Shown here: one piece after another, positions 47,088-57,101 of the stretch
How positions within the stretch are numbered: the stretch's first letter is position 1
Layout of the letters: every line of letters starts with the position of its first letter
Assembly (NCBI RefSeq): GCF_033547155.1
Contig: NZ_CP137892.1
Span: 1,550,001 to 1,614,000, forward strand
From: Pseudomonas benzenivorans
GTDB lineage: Bacteria > Pseudomonadota > Gammaproteobacteria > Pseudomonadales > Pseudomonadaceae
Direction: 5' to 3'
DNA length: 64,000 bases
Notes under the pieces: model-generated
Database searches by the model: none
What the model was told of the DNA's origin: nothing
The model's input: the letters and a program-made list of their open reading frames with translations, nothing else
Program-made: the position numbers and the translations under genes

Positions 47088-48816
47088 CCAGCAGCGCCAG
47101 GCCCTCACCGAACTGCTCGGGCTGGGCAGCCACTCGGTGCGCAAGAGCCACTACCCGGAGCTGCTGGCGCGTCTGGAGGAGCTGGAGACCGAGCGCAACC
47201 GCTACAAGTGGCTGTTCGAGCACGCGGTGCACGGCATCTTCCAGGCCAGCCTGCAGGAGGGCTTGCGCGCGGCCAACCCGGCCCTGGCGCGGATGCTCGG
47301 CTACGAGGACCCGCAGCAGGTGCTGTGGTCGCTGACCGACCTGGCCGAATACCTGTTCGTCGGCGGCGCCGAGGAGCTGCAGCATATCCGCGAGGCGCTG
47401 CAGCGCCAGGGCGGTTTGTTCGGCTACGAGACCCAGTTGCGCCGGCGTGACGGCCGGGTCATCGACGTGTTGATGAACCTGCTGCTCAAGCCGGACGAGG
47501 AGGGCCTGTTCGAGGGCTTCGTCGCCGATATCAGCGAGCGCAAGCAGGCCCAGTTGCGCCTGCAGCAGCTCAACGACGAGCTGGAGCAGCGGGTCAACGC
47601 GCGCACCGCCGAGCTGCAGGAGGCCAACCACAACCTGCTGCAGCAGATCGTCGAGCGCAAGCGCGTCGAGCAGGCCCTGCGCGAGGCCCGCGACGCCGCC
47701 GAGGCGGCCAACCAGAGCAAGGACAAGTACCTGGCGGCGGCCAGCCACGACCTGCTGCAACCCTTGAATGCGGCGCGCCTGCTGATCTCCACCCTGCGCG
47801 AGCGCAGCCTGCCGGCCGCCGAGCACAGCCTGGTCGAGCGCAGTCACCAGGCCCTGGAAGGCGCCGAGGACCTGCTCACCGACCTGCTGGACATCTCCAA
47901 ACTGGACCAGGCGGCGATCAAGCCGGACATCGAGGTCTACCCGCTGGAGGAGCTGCTGGCGCCGTTGGCCTCGGAGTTCCAGCCGGTGGCCGCGGCAGCG
48001 GGCCTGACGCTCAGGGTGCATATCACCGACTGCAGCATCAGCAGCGATTTCCGCCTGCTCACGCGCATCCTGCGCAACTTCCTCAGCAATGCCTGCCGCT
48101 ACACCGAGCGAGGCGGGGTGCTACTGGGGGCGCGCAGGCGCGGCGAGTTCCTCGAACTGCAGGTGTGGGACAGCGGCCGCGGCATTGCCGAGGACCAGCT
48201 CGACAGCATCTTCCTCGAGTTCAACCAACTGCAGGTCGGCCGCGCCGCCGAGCGCAAGGGCGTCGGCCTGGGCCTGGCGATAGTCGACCGCATCGCCCAC
48301 ATGCTCGGCTATCGGGTGCGGGTGCGCTCGCAGTTGGGCCGCGGCTCGATGTTCGCCATCCAGGTGCCGCTCGCCCGGCTGCCGGTTGCCAGTGCGCCGT
48401 CGCGGGCGGCGCTGCCCACCCAGGTCGGTGATCCACTGCCGGGGCGGCGTCTGCTGGTGCTGGACAACGAACTGAGCATTCTCGACAGCATGGCGGCCCT
48501 GCTCCAGCAGTGGGGCTGCGAGGTGGTCACCGCACTCGACCAGGAGGAGGCCCAGCAGGTACTCGGCGAGCAGGCTCCAGACCTGATCCTGGCGGACTTC
48601 CACCTCGATCATGGGGTGACCGGCTGCCAGGTGGTGCGGCAGCTGCGCGAGCGTTTCGCCGCGCCGATCCCCGCGGTGATCATCACCGCGGACCGCAGCG
48701 ATCAGTGTCGCCGCGAGCTGCAGGGCCTGGGCATGCCGTTGCTGAACAAGCCGGTCAAGCCGGGCAAGCTGCGTGCGGTGCTCAGTCAGCTGCTGGGGGC
48801 GTCGGCGGCAGCATAG
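47071..48816 (+). CDS. ercS: Hybrid sensor histidine kinase ErcS
   Basis: 581 residues, cytosolic: PAS domain (about 45-170, ending FVADISERKQAQ), coiled coil, phosphoacceptor AASHDLLQPLNAARLL, HATPase (NFLSNACRYTERGG; DSGRGIAEDQL; GVGLGLAIVDRIA) and a receiver with Asp in ILADFHLDHG. ATG 47071 overlaps ercA by 17 bp; ATG 47056 is an in-frame alternative. Its kinase core parallels NahK (18359-21004), but it lacks two of the sensor segments. Part of the regulatory network of ethanol oxidation in P. aeruginosa. Confidence 0.92.
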   Translation: MPRPSDQQRQALTELLGLGSHSVRKSHYPELLARLEELETERNRYKWLFEHAVHGIFQASLQEGLRAANPALARMLGYEDPQQVLWSLTDLAEYLFVGGAEELQHIREALQRQGGLFGYETQLRRRDGRVIDVLMNLLLKPDEEGLFEGFVADISERKQAQLRLQQLNDELEQRVNARTAELQEANHNLLQQIVERKRVEQALREARDAAEAANQSKDKYLAAASHDLLQPLNAARLLISTLRERSLPAAEHSLVERSHQALEGAEDLLTDLLDISKLDQAAIKPDIEVYPLEELLAPLASEFQPVAAAAGLTLRVHITDCSISSDFRLLTRILRNFLSNACRYTERGGVLLGARRRGEFLELQVWDSGRGIAEDQLDSIFLEFNQLQVGRAAERKGVGLGLAIVDRIAHMLGYRVRVRSQLGRGSMFAIQVPLARLPVASAPSRAALPTQVGDPLPGRRLLVLDNELSILDSMAALLQQWGCEVVTALDQEEAQQVLGEQAPDLILADFHLDHGVTGCQVVRQLRERFAAPIPAVIITADRSDQCRRELQGLGMPLLNKPVKPGKLRAVLSQLLGASAAA

Positions 48817-48862
48817 GCCAGGCGGCTATCCGCCGCTGCGTTGCCGAGGGCTTGCTCCATAG

Positions 48863-48893
48863 AAAAAGGCTTGCGCGTCGCGCAAGCCTTTTT
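48863..48893. terminator. Bidirectional terminator between ercS and sstT
   Basis: AAAAAGGCTTGCGC, loop GTC, GCGCAAGCCTTTTT. Serves both converging genes. Confidence 0.93.
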
Positions 48894-48915
48894 CGTTTCA
48901 CGGGGCGCCTTGGCC

Positions 48916-50160
48916 TCAGGGCTGGGGCACGGGTACCGTGGCAGCGGCCTCGTCCCGCGCCAGGCAGGCGGCGGCGGTGAACAGCACGTCGGTGGAGGAG
49001 TTCAGCGCGGTTTCCGCCGAGTCCTGGATGATGCCGATGATGAAGCCCACCGCGACCACCTGCATGGCCACTTCGTTGGGAATGCCGAACAGGCTGCAGG
49101 CCAGCGGAATCAGCAGCAGCGAGCCGCCGGCCACGCCGGACGCGCCGCAGGCGCTGATCGACGCCAACAGGCTGAGCAGCAGGGCGGTGGGCAGGTCGAC
49201 GGCGATGCCCAGGGTGTGCACCGCGGCCAGGGTCAGCACGCTGATGGTGATCGCCGCGCCGGCCATGTTGATGGTGGCGCCCAGGGGGATGGACACCGAA
49301 TAGGTCTCCTGCTGCAGGCCCAGGCGCTGGCACAGCTGCAGATTGACCGGGATGTTGGCCGCCGAGCTGCGGGTGAAGAAGGCGGTCAGGCCGCTCTCGC
49401 GCAGGCAGGTCAGCACCAGCGGGTAGGGGTTGCGGCGAATCTTGCCGAAGACGATCAGCGGGTTGACCACCAGGGCGACGAACAGCATGCAGCCGACCAG
49501 CACCAGCAGCAGGTGCAGGTAGTCGAGCAGGGCGCCCATGCCCGACTCGGCCAGGGTCGCGGCGACCAGGCCGAAGATACCCAGCGGCGCCAGACGGATC
49601 ACCAGCTTGACGATCGAGGTCACCCCGGCGGACAGGTCGGCGAGCAGCTGCTTGCTGGCGGGCGAGGCGTGGCGCAGGGCCAGGCCCAGGCCGATGGCCC
49701 AGGCCAGGATGCCGATGAAGTTGCCCCGCAGCAGGGCGTTGATCGGGTTGTCGACCACGTTCAGCAGCAGGGTCTTGAGCACCTCGCCGATGCCGCCCGG
49801 GGGCGACAGTTCGGCGCCGTTGCTGACCAGGGCCAAGCTCGAGGGGAAGGCGAAGCTGGCGATCACCGCGATCAGCGCGGCGCTGAAGGTGCCGAGCAGG
49901 TACAGCACGAGGATCGGCCGCATCTGGGTCTGCTGATCGCGCTGGTGGTTGGCGATCGAGGCCGTCACCAGGACGAACACCAGTACCGGCGCCACGGCCT
50001 TCAGCGCCGAGACGAACACGCCGCCGAGGAAGCTGACGGACAGGGCGGCCTGGGGCAGGAACTGGGCGAGCAGCACGCCGGCGATCAGGCCGATGAGAAT
50101 CTGTACCACCAGGCTGGTGCGGTCGAGCAGGTGGATGAGCGGGTGTCGGGAAGCGGTCAT
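48916..50160 (-). CDS. sstT: Serine/threonine:sodium symporter SstT
   Basis: 414-residue dicarboxylate/amino-acid:cation symporter. Multiple hydrophobic segments, [20 protein letters not shown] (the serine-rich re-entrant loop) and [13 protein letters not shown], the substrate/Na+ motif. ATG 50160 gives [20 protein letters not shown], the usual start; longer upstream sequence is non-coding. Imports Ser/Thr with Na+. Confidence 0.93.
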   Translation of the reverse strand: MTASRHPLIHLLDRTSLVVQILIGLIAGVLLAQFLPQAALSVSFLGGVFVSALKAVAPVLVFVLVTASIANHQRDQQTQMRPILVLYLLGTFSAALIAVIASFAFPSSLALVSNGAELSPPGGIGEVLKTLLLNVVDNPINALLRGNFIGILAWAIGLGLALRHASPASKQLLADLSAGVTSIVKLVIRLAPLGIFGLVAATLAESGMGALLDYLHLLLVLVGCMLFVALVVNPLIVFGKIRRNPYPLVLTCLRESGLTAFFTRSSAANIPVNLQLCQRLGLQQETYSVSIPLGATINMAGAAITISVLTLAAVHTLGIAVDLPTALLLSLLASISACGASGVAGGSLLLIPLACSLFGIPNEVAMQVVAVGFIIGIIQDSAETALNSSTDVLFTAAACLARDEAAATVPVPQP

Positions 50161-50463
50161 GGGTACTTCTCTAAAGGGGTTGCGGCTCGCCGGCCGGTCT
50201 GTGCAAGCCATATAGCCTGTCCTGGAGCCTGGCTCCGGCGGCGTCTTGCGGGGGAAGGGGGCGGTGACGAGCGAATGGTCGGATGTGCGACGAGGCTTGG
50301 GCGCTCGGGCAGGAAAACAAGCGCGCGACTCTAGCACAGGCGGCCCGGTCCATGGGCTGCAGCCGATCGCCGCCCGTACGGCGCCCCCCATCCGCCGGGG
50401 GACGTGTCAAGTTGCCGCCAGTCAGGCTAGGCTAGCGGCTGGTTCGAGCCAGAGAGAGCTGAG

Positions 50464-51111
50464 ATGAACGACGAGCCCCTAACCGAGTCCGACGAGGCGC
50501 CGTTGAGCGCGGTCGAAGTACGCATCCTCGGTTGCCTGATCGAGAAGCAGGCGACCACCCCCGAAGCCTACCCGCTGACCCTGAATGCCCTGGTGCTGGC
50601 CTGTAACCAGAAGACCAGCCGCGAGCCGCTGATGAACCTCAATCCCGGCCAGGTCGGCCAGGGTCTGCGCAGCCTGGAGGGCCGGGGCCTGGCGCGCCTG
50701 GTGATGGGCAGCCGTGCCGACCGCTGGGAGCACCGTGCCGACAAGGCCCTGGAGCTGGTCGCGGAGCAGGTCGTGCTGGTCGGTCTGTTGCTGTTGCGCG
50801 GCCCGCAGACCCTCAGCGAGCTGCTCACCCGCAGTAGCCGCCTGCATGAGTTCGAGGATCTGGAGCAGTTGCGCCATCATCTGGACCGATTGATCACCCG
50901 GGGTCTGGCCATCCAGCTGACACGTCAACCCGGGCAGCGTGAAGACCGCTATATGCACCTGATGGGGGAGCCGGAGGACATGCAGGCGCTGCTGGCTGCG
51001 CGTGCCTCCGAGCCCGAGCGTCCGTCCGGCGGCTCGCAGTATGAGGCGCGGCTGGAGGCGCTGGAGGCGCGACTCGCCGAGCTGGAGGAACGCCTGTCCC
51101 GTCTGGAGTGA
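50464..51111 (+). CDS. YceH family protein (DUF480)
   Basis: 215 residues: two winged-helix modules ([27 protein letters not shown] and [20 protein letters not shown]) followed by a C-terminal coiled coil ([21 protein letters not shown]). Conserved in proteobacteria, function not settled. AGAGAGCTGAG precedes the ATG. Ends at a strong terminator. Confidence 0.92.
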   Translation: MNDEPLTESDEAPLSAVEVRILGCLIEKQATTPEAYPLTLNALVLACNQKTSREPLMNLNPGQVGQGLRSLEGRGLARLVMGSRADRWEHRADKALELVAEQVVLVGLLLLRGPQTLSELLTRSSRLHEFEDLEQLRHHLDRLITRGLAIQLTRQPGQREDRYMHLMGEPEDMQALLAARASEPERPSGGSQYEARLEALEARLAELEERLSRLE

Positions 51112-51150
51112 GCGGGCATCAGAGCTTCTTTATTCGGGCCCGAAACGATT

Positions 51151-51176
51151 AAAGGCGCCAGTTACGGCGCCTTTTT
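51151..51176. terminator. Terminator between yceH and the repeat-protein gene
   Basis: AAAGGCGCC, loop AGTTAC, GGCGCCTTTTT; flanking A and T tracts let it serve both converging genes. Confidence 0.9.
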
Positions 51177-51199
51177 CCTGTGCTGTCGTGGTCGCATCC

Positions 51200-51760
51200 T
51201 TAGCCGATGCGGTTGACGCCGGTGCGCGCGCTGCCGTCCTCGGCGACGCGGAAGCGCTGTTGCAGGCGTTCGGCGCCGCCTTCGGCGAGACGATTGGTGC
51301 CGGTGCGCGCGCTGCCGTCCTCGGCGACGCGGATGCGCTGTTGCAGGCGTTCGGCGCCGCCTTCGGCGAGGCGATTGGCGCCGGTGCGCGCGCTGCCCTC
51401 CTCGGCGACGCGGAAGCGCTCCTGCAGGCGTTCGGCACCACCTTCGGCGAGGCGGTTGACGCCGGTGCGCGCACTGCCGTCCTCGGCGACGCGGATGCGC
51501 TCCTGCAGGCGTTCTGCACCGCCTTCGGCGAGGCGGTTGACGCCGGTGCGCGCACTGCCGTCCTCGGCGACGCGGATGCGCTCCTGCAGGCGTTCGGCAC
51601 CCCCCTCGGCTACACCTTTGCTAGCGCTACGCTCGCTGCCATCGGCAGCCAGAGTGGCTTTGAACTCATCTTGCGGGGCCTGCTTTGCATGGTGTGGCAA
51701 GGCGAAGGCAGTCGCGGAAAGGCTGGCCAGGATCAGGCTGGCGAGAAGTTGCTTTTTCAT
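51200..51760 (-). CDS. Exported tandem-repeat protein (27-residue repeats)
   Basis: 186 residues: signal peptide (about 1-20, AFA cut), a 35-residue lead-in, then five copies of a 27-residue unit of the form AEGGAERLQERIRV + AEDGSARTGVNRL. Each unit is itself two half-repeats of A-E-(G/D)-G-(A/S)-x-R. Strong GAGGAG ribosome site before ATG 51760. The DNA period is 81 bp and copies differ mainly at E/Q, I/F and V/A/T, so the array has expanded recently. I do not know its function; similar short AEGG-repeat exported proteins in Pseudomonas have been annotated loosely as phage-infection proteins, which I would not rely on. Confidence 0.8.
   Translation of the reverse strand: MKKQLLASLILASLSATAFALPHHAKQAPQDEFKATLAADGSERSASKGVAEGGAERLQERIRVAEDGSARTGVNRLAEGGAERLQERIRVAEDGSARTGVNRLAEGGAERLQERFRVAEEGSARTGANRLAEGGAERLQQRIRVAEDGSARTGTNRLAEGGAERLQQRFRVAEDGSARTGVNRIG
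51215..51620. repeat. 81-bp tandem repeat array, five copies
   Basis: Near-identical 81-bp units inside the exported-protein gene, for example CTTCGGCGAGGCG at 51361 and again at 51442. In-frame unit length (27 codons) means copy-number change would keep the protein readable. Confidence 0.9.
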
Positions 51761-52116
51761 CTGTGGGCTCCTCGTGGGGGCGGTAAGTGAGTACGGGGCC
51801 CATGTTACTCAGGATAATTCGATGAAAAAGGGCAGTCGCGGCATGGTAATAATCGACACCGTTGATAGTGAGTCGCAGCCCTTGCGGTACCTAGGCTGCA
51901 TCGCCTCTATGCGGTATGTCAGAAGAGCCATGGCGGGGGAGATGCTGAGGTCTGCTTTATCTAATTTTTCGATGCTTGTGTGGTCGAAGGGCTCGCAAAG
52001 GCCGTGCGGGAGTGGCTTCGCGCGCTTGAAATGTCGAACGTGTGATGCGTATTTTGTACGGCTGATGGCGCCGCTCCGAACCCGCCACGGTTATCGCGCA
52101 ATTTAAGGAAGAACGA
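51761..52116. other. Intergenic region between divergent repeat-protein and ligase genes
   Basis: About 355 bp without a supported gene. It should carry the promoters for both flanking genes; it contains AT-rich patches (51955-51975, 52040-52050) but no element I can name. Confidence 0.5.
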
Positions 52117-53460
52117 ATGAATACCCCAGGTCGCAGTGCTCTGAACGATTTGCTTCACGGCGTTACCGAAGTCGAATGCGTGACTCCGGATCTGAACGGC
52201 GTGCCGCGGGGCAAGGTGATGACTGCCGAAGGCTTTCTCGAGGGGCGGCGACTGCAACTGGCCCGAGGCGTGCTGCTGCAGTGCATCATGGGGGGCTATC
52301 CGCCCGCGCGTTTCTACGGCAGCGACGACGGCGACCTGGTGCTGAATGCCGAGCCCACGCAGATCCATCGGTTGCCGTGGAGCAGCACGCCACGCGCCCT
52401 GGCGATCTGTGATGCGGATGAGCTGGACGGTCGCGGCTCGGGGCTCTCCACGCGCACCTTGCTCAAGCAGGTGCTGGCGCGCTACGCCAGCCATGGCCTG
52501 CAGCCGGTGGTGGCGACCGAGCTGGAGTTCTTCGTCTTTGCGCCGAACCCCGACCCGCAGCAGCCGTTCCAGCCGCCGCTGGGCCTCGATGGTCGGCGCG
52601 AGAGTGGTGGCTTCGCATTCGGCGTCGGCTCCCACAACGGCTTGCGTGCATTCTTCGACGAGGTCTACCAGTGCATGGCCGCCCTCGGCCTGCCGCGCGA
52701 CACCTTCATGCATGAGATGGGCCTCAGCCAGTTCGAGATCAACCTGCTGCATGGCGACCCCCTGCTGCTCGCCGACCAGACCTTCCTGTTCAAGCACCTG
52801 CTCAAGGAGGTGGCGCTCAAGCACGGACTGATCGCGGTATGCATGGCCAAGCCCCTGGCACAGACGCCGGGCAGCTCCATGCATATCCACCAGAGCGTGG
52901 TCGAGCAGGGCAGTGGGCGCAATATCTTCAATGATGAGCAGGGGCGGGCGACGCCGGCCTTCTATCAGTTCATCGGCGGTCAGCAGGCGGCGTTGGCCGA
53001 CTTCACCCTGCTGTTCGCCCCCCATGTGAACTCCTACCAGCGGCTGTGCCACCCCTACGCGTCGCCGAACAATGCCTGTTGGTCGACCGACAACCGCGCC
53101 GCGGGGCTGCGCATTCCAGCCAGCTCGCCAGCCGCGCGGCGGGTGGAGAACCGTTTGCCGGGGGCCGACGCCAACCCCTATCTGGCCCTGGCGGCCAGCC
53201 TGGCGGCGGGGTTGTACGGCATCGAGCAGCAGTTGCAGGCGAGCGCGCCGCTGCAGGGCGAATTCGAGGTGCCGGACGAGCTGAGGCTGCCCTGCACCCT
53301 GCACGCGGCGCTCGAGCGTCTGCGGCGCAGTCAGCTGGCGGTGGAGCTGTTCGGCCAGGAGTTCATCGCAGGCTACATCGCCAGCAAGACCCTGGAGCTC
53401 GATAGCTTCTTCGATGAAATCACGCCCTGGGAGCGCCGGGTGCTCGCGGCTCAAGCCTAG
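52117..53460 (+). CDS. Glutamine-synthetase-like gamma-glutamylpolyamine ligase
   Basis: 447 residues, GS type I/III fold: N-terminal beta-Grasp region (VTPDLNGVPRGKVM), EFFVFAPNPD catalytic Glu region, HEMGLSQFEINLLHGDPL, SSMHIHQSV, and NRAAGLRIPASSPAARRVENRLPGADANPYLALAA. This matches PuuA/Pau-type gamma-glutamylpolyamine synthetases of pseudomonads rather than assimilatory GlnA (no adenylylation-site context). AAGGAAG ribosome site. No other polyamine genes follow, so the amine substrate is uncertain. Confidence 0.88.
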   Translation: MNTPGRSALNDLLHGVTEVECVTPDLNGVPRGKVMTAEGFLEGRRLQLARGVLLQCIMGGYPPARFYGSDDGDLVLNAEPTQIHRLPWSSTPRALAICDADELDGRGSGLSTRTLLKQVLARYASHGLQPVVATELEFFVFAPNPDPQQPFQPPLGLDGRRESGGFAFGVGSHNGLRAFFDEVYQCMAALGLPRDTFMHEMGLSQFEINLLHGDPLLLADQTFLFKHLLKEVALKHGLIAVCMAKPLAQTPGSSMHIHQSVVEQGSGRNIFNDEQGRATPAFYQFIGGQQAALADFTLLFAPHVNSYQRLCHPYASPNNACWSTDNRAAGLRIPASSPAARRVENRLPGADANPYLALAASLAAGLYGIEQQLQASAPLQGEFEVPDELRLPCTLHAALERLRRSQLAVELFGQEFIAGYIASKTLELDSFFDEITPWERRVLAAQA

Positions 53461-53655
53461 TGCCCCGTGGGACATTGGGGACCTGTCCCTTGGGCAAGTT
53501 GGCTAGGCTTTAAGGCAAAACGCTGTTGCTTGTAACTCCGTCGTGCTTTATAGCGTCTTGTACCGCCGCCACCCGTTTACAGAGCCCATTATCCATTCCG
53601 GTCGGAGGCTTGCACCGAGCAGCCGGCCATCAGTCAAGGAAGTACCCCCAGCCCC

Positions 53656-54978
53656 ATGCGCCTGATCTGGAAGTCGTTTCGTTCGCTGTATTTCGCCACT
53701 CTGTTGATGTTGCTGGGGTCGGGTCTGCTCAGCACCTACCTGGGCTTGCGCCTGGCGGAGACTGCCGACGGGCTGTGGGTCGGCGCCTTGATGGCGGCCA
53801 ATTACCTGGGCCTGGTGTTGGGGGGCAAGAAGGGGCATCGGCTGATCGCTCGGGTCGGCCACATTCGCGCCTACGTGGCCTGCGCCGGCGTGATTACCGC
53901 GGCGGTGCTGGTCCACGGCCTGACCGACTGGTTGCCGGTGTGGCTGCTGCTGCGCTTCGTGGTCGGCCTGGGCATGATGTGCCAGTACATGGTGATCGAG
54001 AGCTGGCTCAACGAGCAGGCCGATACCAGCCAGCGTGGCCTGGTATTCGCCGGCTATATGGCAGCGTCCTATTTCGGCCTGATTCTCGGCCAGCTGGTCC
54101 TGGTGGTGCACCCGACCCTGGGGCTCGAGCTGTTGATGTTGGTGGCGCTGTCCTTCGCCCTGTGTCTGGTGCCGGTCGCCCTGACTCGCAAGCTGCACCC
54201 CGCGCCCCTGCATCCGGCCCCGCTGGAGATGCGTTTCTTCATCAAGCGCGTGCCCCTGTCGTTGACCACCATCGCGGTGGCCGGCCTGGTGATCGGTGCG
54301 TTCTATGGTCTGGCGCCCCTCTATGCGACGCGCCTGGGAATGCCCACCGAGCAGGTGGGTCTGTTCATGGGCTTCTGCATTCTCGCCGGTCTGCTGGTGC
54401 AATGGCCGCTTGGCTGGCTGTCGGACCGTCGCGACCGGGTCATGCTGATTCGCGGTTGCGCGGGATTGATGGCGCTGGCCGCACTGCCCCTGGCGCTGCT
54501 GGCCGAGGCGCCGCTGTTGCTGTTGTTCGGGGTCGGCTTTGTCGTGAGCCTGTTGCAGTTCAGCCTCTACCCTTTGGCGGTGGCCTTGGCCAATGACCAC
54601 GTCGAGGCCGAGCGACGGGTGTCGTTGACTGCGATGTTGCTGGTCACCTATGGCGTCGGCGCCAGCGTCGGGCCGCTGCTGGCCGGGGTGCTCATGCGCC
54701 TCTGGGGCGCCAACATGCTCTATGCCTTCTTCTGTGCCTGTGCGCTGATCCTGGTCTTGCGGGTGAGCCCGAAGAAGGTTACCCACATTCACCAGGTCGA
54801 CGATGCACCGCTGCACCACATTCCGATGCCCGACAGCACGGCCAGCTCGCCCTTGGTGGCGGCCCTCGATCCGCGCGTCGACGAGCAGGTGGTGCATGAG
54901 CAGATGCATGATGCGGTCGCCGAACCACAGGCTGGCGAGGGCGGCGAGACTCCGGCGGAGCAGGCCCCGCGACCGTGA
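53656..54978 (+). CDS. MFS transporter
   Basis: 440 residues with 12 hydrophobic segments, the first-half loop motif (GGKKGHRLIARVG) and the equivalent second-half loop GWLSDRRDRV, of the YcaD-like branch. The C-terminal cytosolic tail (about 60 residues) is His- and acid-rich (HIHQVDDAPLHHIPMPD, DEQVVHEQMHD), suggesting metal binding, an inference. Its stop overlaps the next start (GTGA). Confidence 0.88.
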   Translation: MRLIWKSFRSLYFATLLMLLGSGLLSTYLGLRLAETADGLWVGALMAANYLGLVLGGKKGHRLIARVGHIRAYVACAGVITAAVLVHGLTDWLPVWLLLRFVVGLGMMCQYMVIESWLNEQADTSQRGLVFAGYMAASYFGLILGQLVLVVHPTLGLELLMLVALSFALCLVPVALTRKLHPAPLHPAPLEMRFFIKRVPLSLTTIAVAGLVIGAFYGLAPLYATRLGMPTEQVGLFMGFCILAGLLVQWPLGWLSDRRDRVMLIRGCAGLMALAALPLALLAEAPLLLLFGVGFVVSLLQFSLYPLAVALANDHVEAERRVSLTAMLLVTYGVGASVGPLLAGVLMRLWGANMLYAFFCACALILVLRVSPKKVTHIHQVDDAPLHHIPMPDSTASSPLVAALDPRVDEQVVHEQMHDAVAEPQAGEGGETPAEQAPRP

Positions 54979-55667
54979 CGCCAATGCTCAGCGTCATAGT
55001 GCCGGTGCGCGATGAGGCACTGGTCTTGCCGCAATTGCTGGCTGATCTGGCGCCTCTGCGTGCCGCCGGGGCGGAGCTGATTCTGGTCGATGGCGGCAGC
55101 CGGGATGCGACCTGTGCGCTGGCGCGAGGGCATGTCGATCAGCTGATAAGGAGCGTTGCCGGTCGGGCGCGGCAGATGAATGCCGGTGCCGCTTCGGCTC
55201 GTGGCGACTACCTGTGGTTCGTGCATGCCGATACGCGGATCGACGCCGCCGCCGTTCGCAGCCTGTTGGGCGCGCTGGCCCGGCGCCCGCTGTGGGGGCG
55301 TTTCGACGTGCGCCTGTCGGGGCGGGGACTGGCGCTGCGCTTGATCGGCACGATGATCAGTCTGCGGTCGCGGCTGACCGGCGTGGCCAGTGGTGATCAG
55401 GGCATCTTCGTCGCCCGGGCGGTGTTCGAACGACTGGGCGGCTATGCCGACATCCCGTTGATGGAAGACCTCGAACTCTGTCGCCGATTGAAGCGCCTGT
55501 CCCGGCCGCGTTGCCTGCGCCCCGCGTTGCTCACTTCCAGCAGGCGCTGGGAGCGTCACGGCATTTGGCGTACTGTATTGCTCATGTGGCGCTTGCGACT
55601 GGCCTATTATTGTGGCGCCAGTCCCGAGCAGTTGGCGCGCGCTTACCACAGAGGGCCACGGCCATGA
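54975..55667 (+). CDS. Family 2-type glycosyltransferase (TIGR04283-like)
   Basis: 230 residues, GT-A fold: SVIVPVRDEALVLPQLL, LILVDGGSRDAT, GRARQMNAGAASARGDYLWFVHADT (DXD-type HADT). GTG 54975 overlaps the preceding stop; ATG 54984 is an alternative. Paired with the next gene, a common two-gene set in proteobacteria; acceptor unknown. Confidence 0.9.
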   Translation: MTPMLSVIVPVRDEALVLPQLLADLAPLRAAGAELILVDGGSRDATCALARGHVDQLIRSVAGRARQMNAGAASARGDYLWFVHADTRIDAAAVRSLLGALARRPLWGRFDVRLSGRGLALRLIGTMISLRSRLTGVASGDQGIFVARAVFERLGGYADIPLMEDLELCRRLKRLSRPRCLRPALLTSSRRWERHGIWRTVLLMWRLRLAYYCGASPEQLARAYHRGPRP

Positions 55668-56275
55668 GTCTGTCGATTTCCTTGCATCTGCTGGCTCGCC
55701 TGCCGGTTCCGGGACGGGTGAAAACCCGATTGATCCCCGCATTGGGCGAAGAGGGCGCGTGCGACCTGCAGCGTGCCTTGCTCGCTCGGGCTCTGCAGCT
55801 ACCGTCCGACGGTTTCAGTGAACGCTTCCTCTGGTTGGACGACAGTCCCGATGCGGAGCTGCAGGCGCTGGCCGATCAGTTGGGCTGGACGCTGGTCGAG
55901 CAGCCCGCGGGTGATCTGGGCGAGCGCATGCGCCGTATCGCCGCGCTGGGGCTGGCGGAAAGCGATGCGGTGGTGTTGATCGGCAATGACTGCCCGGCGC
56001 TGGATGGCGAGTACCTGAGCGGTGCCTGTATCGCATTGCATGCGCAGCCGGTGGTGCTCGGACCGGCCGAGGATGGGGGGTATGTCCTGCTCGGCCTGCG
56101 GCGTATCGATCCCTTGCTGTTCGAGGCCATGCCCTGGGGGACCGATCGGGTGTTAGGCCTGACCCGCGAACGCCTGCAGCAGCTGGATTGGGGGCATCAG
56201 TTGCTGCCCGTGCTGTGGGATGTGGACCGCCCCGAGGATCTGCCGCGTCTGGCGGCATTGGGTATCCAGGTCTAG
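55664..56275 (+). CDS. Nucleotidyl/glycosyltransferase-like protein (DUF2064, TIGR04282-like)
   Basis: 203 residues with ARLPVPGRVKTRL (nucleotide-binding start), GERMRRIAALGL, LIGNDCPALDGEYL and LGPAEDGGYVLLGL. ATG 55664 overlaps the preceding stop by four bases. Regularly paired with the upstream transferase; probably acts on the same glycan or lipid. Confidence 0.9.
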   Translation: MSLSISLHLLARLPVPGRVKTRLIPALGEEGACDLQRALLARALQLPSDGFSERFLWLDDSPDAELQALADQLGWTLVEQPAGDLGERMRRIAALGLAESDAVVLIGNDCPALDGEYLSGACIALHAQPVVLGPAEDGGYVLLGLRRIDPLLFEAMPWGTDRVLGLTRERLQQLDWGHQLLPVLWDVDRPEDLPRLAALGIQV

Positions 56276-56279
56276 ATCG

Positions 56280-57029
56280 CTAGAACAGGCCGTCGCCCTC
56301 GACGCGGCGGGCTTCACGCTGCACCTGGTAGACGAAACGCTCGACTTGGCGTTGCTCCAGGCCGCTTAGACGGTGGAAGCGCAGGCCCATAAAGGTCGCG
56401 TCGACCTTTTCCTCGTACTGCATATGGCGCAGCTCCACCGAGGTGGTCATGGCGCCGAAGGGCAGTTCGGCGGTGAAGCGCTCGTAGACCTGGCCGGTCT
56501 GCATGCGCTGGGTGACGTCGCCGGGCATGCGCAGCCTGCAGCCGGTCGCGGAAATATCCAGCATCTGCCCGTTGAGGGGGCTCTTCAGTCGGCTTCCGGC
56601 CAGCTCGACCTTCAGCTGTTCCGACAGCCTGAGCTGCGCCCTGAAGGCGTTGCGACGCTGATGGTAGTGCACTTCTTCCGGCATCGGGCTCAGGTAGCAG
56701 CGTGCCCCCTGGTGCTCGGTGATCTGCACCGTCTGCGGACACTCCCAGGCCACGCGGACGCCCTCATGGAAGGCTTCGATGCGAAAGCTTTCGCCGTTTA
56801 GCAGGTAGCGCTCGCCGTCGTTGGGGATGATTTCATCGAGGGTCAGCCGGGAACTGTCGCGGTCCACTTCGACCAGGTAGCTCTGGAAGCGTTGGCTGCG
56901 CTCGTGAAAGGTGATGATCAGGGGGTCGTGGGCCTGTTGCAGTAGGCGGAGGGTGGCAACGATTTCCATTGGCGCTTTGAGCACTTTGGGTGGTTGCGGG
57001 CCATCGTCCTCGGTAAAGGGATTGGACAC
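56280..57029 (-). CDS. flgZ: Flagellar brake protein YcgR/FlgZ (PilZ domain)
   Basis: 249 residues: N-terminal YcgR_N domain ([25 protein letters not shown]) and C-terminal PilZ c-di-GMP domain (RRNAFRAQL with Rxxx[12 protein letters not shown]). At high c-di-GMP it slows the flagellar motor. I chose GTG 57029 (gives [18 protein letters not shown], with AGGAG nine bases upstream) over TTG 57050. Third gene of the flgM-flgN-flgZ operon. Confidence 0.92.
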   Translation of the reverse strand: MSNPFTEDDGPQPPKVLKAPMEIVATLRLLQQAHDPLIITFHERSQRFQSYLVEVDRDSSRLTLDEIIPNDGERYLLNGESFRIEAFHEGVRVAWECPQTVQITEHQGARCYLSPMPEEVHYHQRRNAFRAQLRLSEQLKVELAGSRLKSPLNGQMLDISATGCRLRMPGDVTQRMQTGQVYERFTAELPFGAMTTSVELRHMQYEEKVDATFMGLRFHRLSGLEQRQVERFVYQVQREARRVEGDGLF

Positions 57030-57101
57030 GGTCCAGAACTCTCCTGGCAATTACTCGGGCACTCGCATACTGGGTATGTCCTGGTGCCTTGTTATAGGTG
57101 G

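Noticed and set aside
51215..51620. Regular repeats considered as a CRISPR array
   Set aside because: Units are contiguous 81-bp copies without unique spacers, in frame inside a gene.
51002..51790. Plus-strand open frame of 262 codons across the tandem repeats
   Set aside because: The minus-strand frame has a signal peptide, strong ribosome site and conserved half-repeat pattern; the plus-strand frame overlaps yceH and crosses its terminator.
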